From Hyphomicrobiales bacterium (GTDB lineage Bacteria > Pseudomonadota > Alphaproteobacteria > Rhizobiales > Beijerinckiaceae), in assembly GCA_025363375.1 (NCBI GenBank), contig JANYDZ010000740.1, forward strand, positions 1 through 9,072: DNA of 9,072 bases, written 5' to 3'. This document shows, piece by piece, positions 7,407 to 9,072 of this stretch; positions within the stretch are counted from its first letter, which is position 1, and each line of letters begins with the position of its first letter. Below the pieces are notes generated by a model that had not been told where the DNA came from, did not search any database, and was given only the letters and a program-made list of their open reading frames with translations. Made by a program: the position numbers and the translations under genes.

Positions 7407-7470
7407 GCTGGCGGCTCACAATTATACACGCAATGTGTTGGGGAAAACGATCTGCCGGACCCTTGGACTC

Positions 7471-7500
7471 TTGCGCCTGAATCAACGGCTAGTGTAGTTT
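7471..7500 (+). promoter_or_regulatory. Candidate gcrA promoter with GANTC in the spacer
   Basis: TTGCGC (7471-7476) and TAGTTT (7495-7500) are 18 nt apart, and GAATC (7479-7483) falls between them. A second GANTC (GACTC, 7466-7470) lies directly upstream of the -35. In Caulobacter, GcrA acts at promoters carrying CcrM-methylated GANTC sites near the -10/-35 elements, so autoregulation is possible. The -10 and -35 matches are weak, and a leader of about 150 nt would follow. Confidence 0.3.
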
Positions 7501-7557
7501 GCCGCTTGTCATCTACGACATCTCGTGTGGCGGACTTTTCCGAGCGTAGCGTTCCTG

Positions 7558-7576
7558 AAACACAATTCATGTGTTT
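7558..7576. repeat. Perfect 7-bp-arm palindrome upstream of gcrA
   Basis: AAACACA (7558-7564) and TGTGTTT (7570-7576) flank a 5-nt centre, 84 bp before the gcrA start. It is AT-rich in a GC-rich setting and has the size of a dimeric regulator's operator. The pair CACAATT and ATGTGTT that builds it also occurs at 7417-7439 with a longer gap. No regulator is identified. Confidence 0.4.
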
Positions 7577-7660
7577 AACGACGGCGGGTTTTGGCTTGCC
7601 GGCGAATGAAATCGGATTCTGCGGCTTTGGCCGCGACTTTGCTGACCCAAGGAGGGCGTT

Positions 7661-8197
7661 ATGTCCTGGACTGATGAGCGGGTAGAACAGCTTAAGCAAC
7701 TCTGGCTGGATGGCAAAAGCGCCAGCCAGATCGCCTCGGTGCTTTCCAGCGGCATTACGCGCAATGCCGTGATCGGCAAGGTGCATCGTCTCGGGCTTTC
7801 CGGCCGGGTGAAGGCGCCAAGTCAGAGCACCCCCCGCCAGCGAACGCCCAAACCCCAGCAACATGTGCATCGTCCGGCGCCGCAGCGGTCCCAGGGCCCA
7901 CGCACTCATGGATCCAGCGCCCTCGCCTATTCTCCGCGTCCCGAGCCGCGACTCTACGAGCGCCCTGTGGAAGAAGTCGTCATCCCGATGTCGGAACGCG
8001 TGACGATCATGGAATTGAAGGAAGCCATGTGCCGATGGCCGCTGGGCGATCCGCAGCAACCGGATTTCCGCTATTGTGGCGGCAAGTCGCCGGTGGGCGT
8101 GCCCTATTGCCCCTACCATTCGCGTGTCGCCTACCAGCCCGCGCAGGATCGCCGTCGCGCGCAACGCTCGGGTGGCGGACCAAAAAGCTTCAACTAG
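7661..8197 (+). CDS. gcrA: GcrA family cell-cycle regulator (178 aa)
   Basis: GcrA is an alphaproteobacterial transcription factor that binds RNA polymerase with the housekeeping sigma factor and activates genes whose promoters carry methylated GANTC sites; many act in replication and division. The N-terminal DNA-binding part (about 1-45) shows the family pattern: MSWTDERVEQLKQLW at 1-15, SASQIA at 20-25, and ITRNAVIGKVHRLGLSGR at 32-49. Residues 50-108 are a Pro/Gln/Arg-rich, probably disordered linker. The C-terminal sigma-interacting part (about 110-160) has CRWPLGDP, FRYCGGK and PYCPYH. Cys124, Cys139, Cys150 and His153 could form a metal site, but that is only inference. AAGGAGG lies 5 nt before the ATG. 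The gene is divergent from argD and followed after 66 nt by ppk2, with which it may be cotranscribed. A stretch of its coding sequence (8065-8086) recurs in that gap. Confidence 0.95.
   Translation: MSWTDERVEQLKQLWLDGKSASQIASVLSSGITRNAVIGKVHRLGLSGRVKAPSQSTPRQRTPKPQQHVHRPAPQRSQGPRTHGSSALAYSPRPEPRLYERPVEEVVIPMSERVTIMELKEAMCRWPLGDPQQPDFRYCGGKSPVGVPYCPYHSRVAYQPAQDRRRAQRSGGGPKSFN
8065..8086 (+). repeat. Direct repeat, copy 1 (inside gcrA)
   Basis: This 22-nt stretch encodes the conserved F-R-Y-C-G-G-K of GcrA (residues 136-142, plus one leading base). It matches 8232-8253 at 21 of 22 positions; the only difference is T8075 versus C8242. Weaker similarity continues about 14 nt upstream with a 2-nt offset. 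The copies are 167 nt apart. Confidence 0.85.
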
Positions 8198-8211
8198 GGT
8201 TTTCGTCGAGG

Positions 8212-8257
8212 CCTCCTGCCGCCAGCGGAATTTTCCGCTATCGTGGCGGCAAGGAGG
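8212..8257 (+). promoter_or_regulatory. Hairpin sequestering the ppk2 Shine-Dalgarno
   Basis: In the RNA, CCTCC (8212-8216) pairs with GGAGG (8253-8257), the Shine-Dalgarno itself. TGCCGCCA (8217-8224) pairs with TGGCGGCA (8244-8251), with A8252 bulged. GCGGAA (8225-8230) pairs with TTCCGC (8233-8238), leaving TATCG (8239-8243) as a bulge. That makes about 19 base pairs, mostly G-C, directly before the ppk2 ATG at 8264. No U-tract follows, so it is not a normal terminator for gcrA. It would be expected to hold ppk2 translation low unless opened by a signal, by temperature or by ribosomes finishing gcrA. The pairing is read directly; the regulatory role is inferred. Confidence 0.6.
8232..8253 (+). 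repeat. Direct repeat, copy 2 (gcrA-ppk2 gap)
   Basis: This second copy of the gcrA segment at 8065-8086 has a single substitution. It supplies the 3' arm of the hairpin that covers the ppk2 Shine-Dalgarno, and its last two bases are the first G and preceding A of that site. It is in a different frame from gcrA and lies outside any gene. Confidence 0.85.
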
Positions 8258-8263
8258 TAGCCA

Positions 8264-9072
8264 ATGAAAAATCCGGACAGCGTCGGCACGTTCGAAAGCG
8301 GCAATAAAGCCGGGGACGCCCGCGCCGCCGCCGATGCCCTCTTCAAGGCGGCGAAACTGCCGAAGTCGATCGTCGACGCGGCCCTCGCGTCCGGCGGCTT
8401 TCCTTACGACAAAAAGTTGAAGAATGAGCGCTACGAGGCGGATCTGCGCCGGTTGCAGATTGAACTCGTCAAACTCGTCCACTGGCTCAAGGCGAAAGGC
8501 GAGCGGATCGCGATTGTCTTTGAGGGGCGCGACGCCGCGGGCAAAGGCGGCGCGATCCAGCGGTTGACGGCAAACCTCAATCCCCGCGAAGTCCGGGTCG
8601 TCGCGCTGTCCAAACCGACAAACACGGAAGCCGGCCAATGGTATTTTCAACGCTACGTCTCGCATATGCCCACGCGCGGCGAAATCGCGATCTTCGACCG
8701 TTCCTGGTACAATCGCGCCGGCGTCGAACGCGTCTTCAATTTTTGCGCCAGGGACGAAACCGAACGGTTTCTCGAGGAAGCGCCGCGTTTTGAGGCGATG
8801 TTGACGCGCGACGGCGTGCGGCTGTTCAAGTTCTTTCTGACAATCGGCAAGGAAATGCAGATCAAGCGCCTCAACGAGCGCTGGAACGATCCCTTGCATC
8901 GCTGGAAGATTTCCGATCTCGACGCCCGGGCCATCGAAAAATGGGACGATTATTCCGACGCCATCGAGCGCATGTTGAGAAAGACCGACAGTGACGCCGC
9001 GCCGTGGACGATCATTCGCGCCAACGACAAAAGGCGCGCGCGGCTTGAAACCATCCGTTGTTTGCTGGAAGG
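8264..9072 (+). CDS. ppk2: Polyphosphate kinase 2, class I (PPK2), N-terminal 269 residues, partial
   Basis: PPK2 transfers phosphate between inorganic polyphosphate and nucleoside diphosphates, usually favouring ADP or GDP phosphorylation. The frame starts at ATG 8264 and is open to the right edge, so the last few dozen residues are missing. The Walker A loop is EGRDAAGKGGAI (87-98) with Lys94. The Walker B/catalytic motif is IFDRSWYNRAGVE (143-155) with Asp145 and Arg146. The lid region is RWKISDLDARAIEKWDDYS (213-231), and NDKRRAR (254-260) lies near the end. WYFQRYVSHMP (126-136) is also typical. Single-domain layout and motif wording match class I enzymes such as the Sinorhizobium one. 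AAGGAGG (8251-8257) lies 6 nt before the ATG and fixes the start, but it is buried in a strong hairpin. The gene follows gcrA by 66 nt with no clear promoter of its own. Confidence 0.95.
   Translation, partial: MKNPDSVGTFESGNKAGDARAAADALFKAAKLPKSIVDAALASGGFPYDKKLKNERYEADLRRLQIELVKLVHWLKAKGERIAIVFEGRDAAGKGGAIQRLTANLNPREVRVVALSKPTNTEAGQWYFQRYVSHMPTRGEIAIFDRSWYNRAGVERVFNFCARDETERFLEEAPRFEAMLTRDGVRLFKFFLTIGKEMQIKRLNERWNDPLHRWKISDLDARAIEKWDDYSDAIERMLRKTDSDAAPWTIIRANDKRRARLETIRCLLE

Larger units (their letters stand above)
7294..7660. other. Divergent argD/gcrA intergenic regulatory region (367 bp)
   Basis: No gene is supported here. From the argD side it contains the AAGGAG ribosome site (7307-7302), a GC hairpin (7330-7347), a short hairpin (AGCTG 7348-7352 with CAGCT 7359-7363), the likely argD promoter inside a long dyad (7364-7406), and a minus-strand TATAAT (7426-7421). 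Toward gcrA it contains GANTC sites at 7466-7470, 7479-7483 and 7615-7619, a candidate gcrA promoter, a palindrome at 7558-7576 and the gcrA ribosome site AAGGAGG (7649-7655). It is unusually rich in symmetric sequences for a spacer of this size. Confidence 0.8.

Noticed and set aside
7294..7485. N-terminal extension of argD to an ATG at 7485
   Set aside because: The added 64 residues are Arg/Gln-rich and unlike the family. They would cover the likely promoter, whereas the ATG at 7293 has an excellent AAGGAG at 8 nt.
8198..8263. The gcrA-ppk2 hairpin as an intrinsic terminator of gcrA
   Set aside because: The stem is followed by AAGGAGGTAG rather than a run of T; the only T-run is in the loop. 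Its geometry fits Shine-Dalgarno masking better.
7367..8899. A 510-codon open frame on the minus strand opposite gcrA and ppk2
   Set aside because: It lies antisense to two well-recognised genes, has no recognisable motifs or good ribosome site, and is the usual by-product of high GC at third codon positions.
1..9072. Mobile elements, CRISPR arrays, tRNA or rRNA genes
   Set aside because: I saw no transposase-like frame, no regularly spaced repeats and no cloverleaf or rRNA-like sequence. Gene content and packing are those of core chromosome.

Overview
The window looks like chromosomal DNA of a GC-rich alphaproteobacterium, most likely of the order Hyphomicrobiales (Rhizobiales). The clearest marker is a complete gcrA, a cell-cycle regulator found in Alphaproteobacteria. 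A perfect CtrA-type site (TTAA-N7-TTAA), several GANTC (CcrM-type) sites and a Sinorhizobium-like class I PPK2 agree with this. I cannot name the genus. There is no sign of phage, insertion sequence, CRISPR or RNA genes, so this is core genome.

Layout. (1) 1-595, minus: the first half of dnaN (beta sliding clamp), running off the left edge. (2) 596-797: a divergent intergenic region holding the CtrA-type site. (3) 798-3086, plus: a bifunctional class A penicillin-binding protein (PBP1A family). (4) 3120-7293, minus: a tightly packed four-gene unit read right to left, argD, argF, hslO and a Bug/TctC-type solute-binding protein. The junctions are ATGA (argD/argF), TGATG (argF/hslO) and a 9-nt gap in which the Shine-Dalgarno of the last gene touches the hslO stop. 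(5) 7294-7660: a 367-bp divergent regulatory region between argD and gcrA. It holds a good argD promoter embedded in a long dyad, a leader hairpin, three GANTC sites, a DnaA-box-like sequence and a perfect 7-bp-arm palindrome. (6) 7661-8197, plus: gcrA. (7) 8198-8263: a short gap filled by a long hairpin that buries the Shine-Dalgarno of the next gene. (8) 8264-9072, plus: ppk2, running off the right edge.

How they fit together. dnaN and the PBP serve replication and wall growth. They share an intergenic region whose CtrA-type site would tie them to the cell cycle. gcrA encodes another regulator of the same network. argD and argF are arginine-biosynthesis enzymes. Hsp33 (hslO) is a redox-activated chaperone. 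The periplasmic binding protein at the end of that unit has no transporter membrane genes in view. PPK2 moves phosphate between polyphosphate and nucleotides.

The genes are ordinary; the unexplained signals are in the spaces between them. The strongest is the gcrA-ppk2 junction. A roughly 19-bp hairpin covers the ppk2 Shine-Dalgarno, and its 3' half is a near-exact 22-nt copy of a stretch of gcrA coding sequence. The hairpin's 5' arm could therefore pair with either copy, which suggests a translational switch. Function there is inference; the pairing and the repeat are directly visible.
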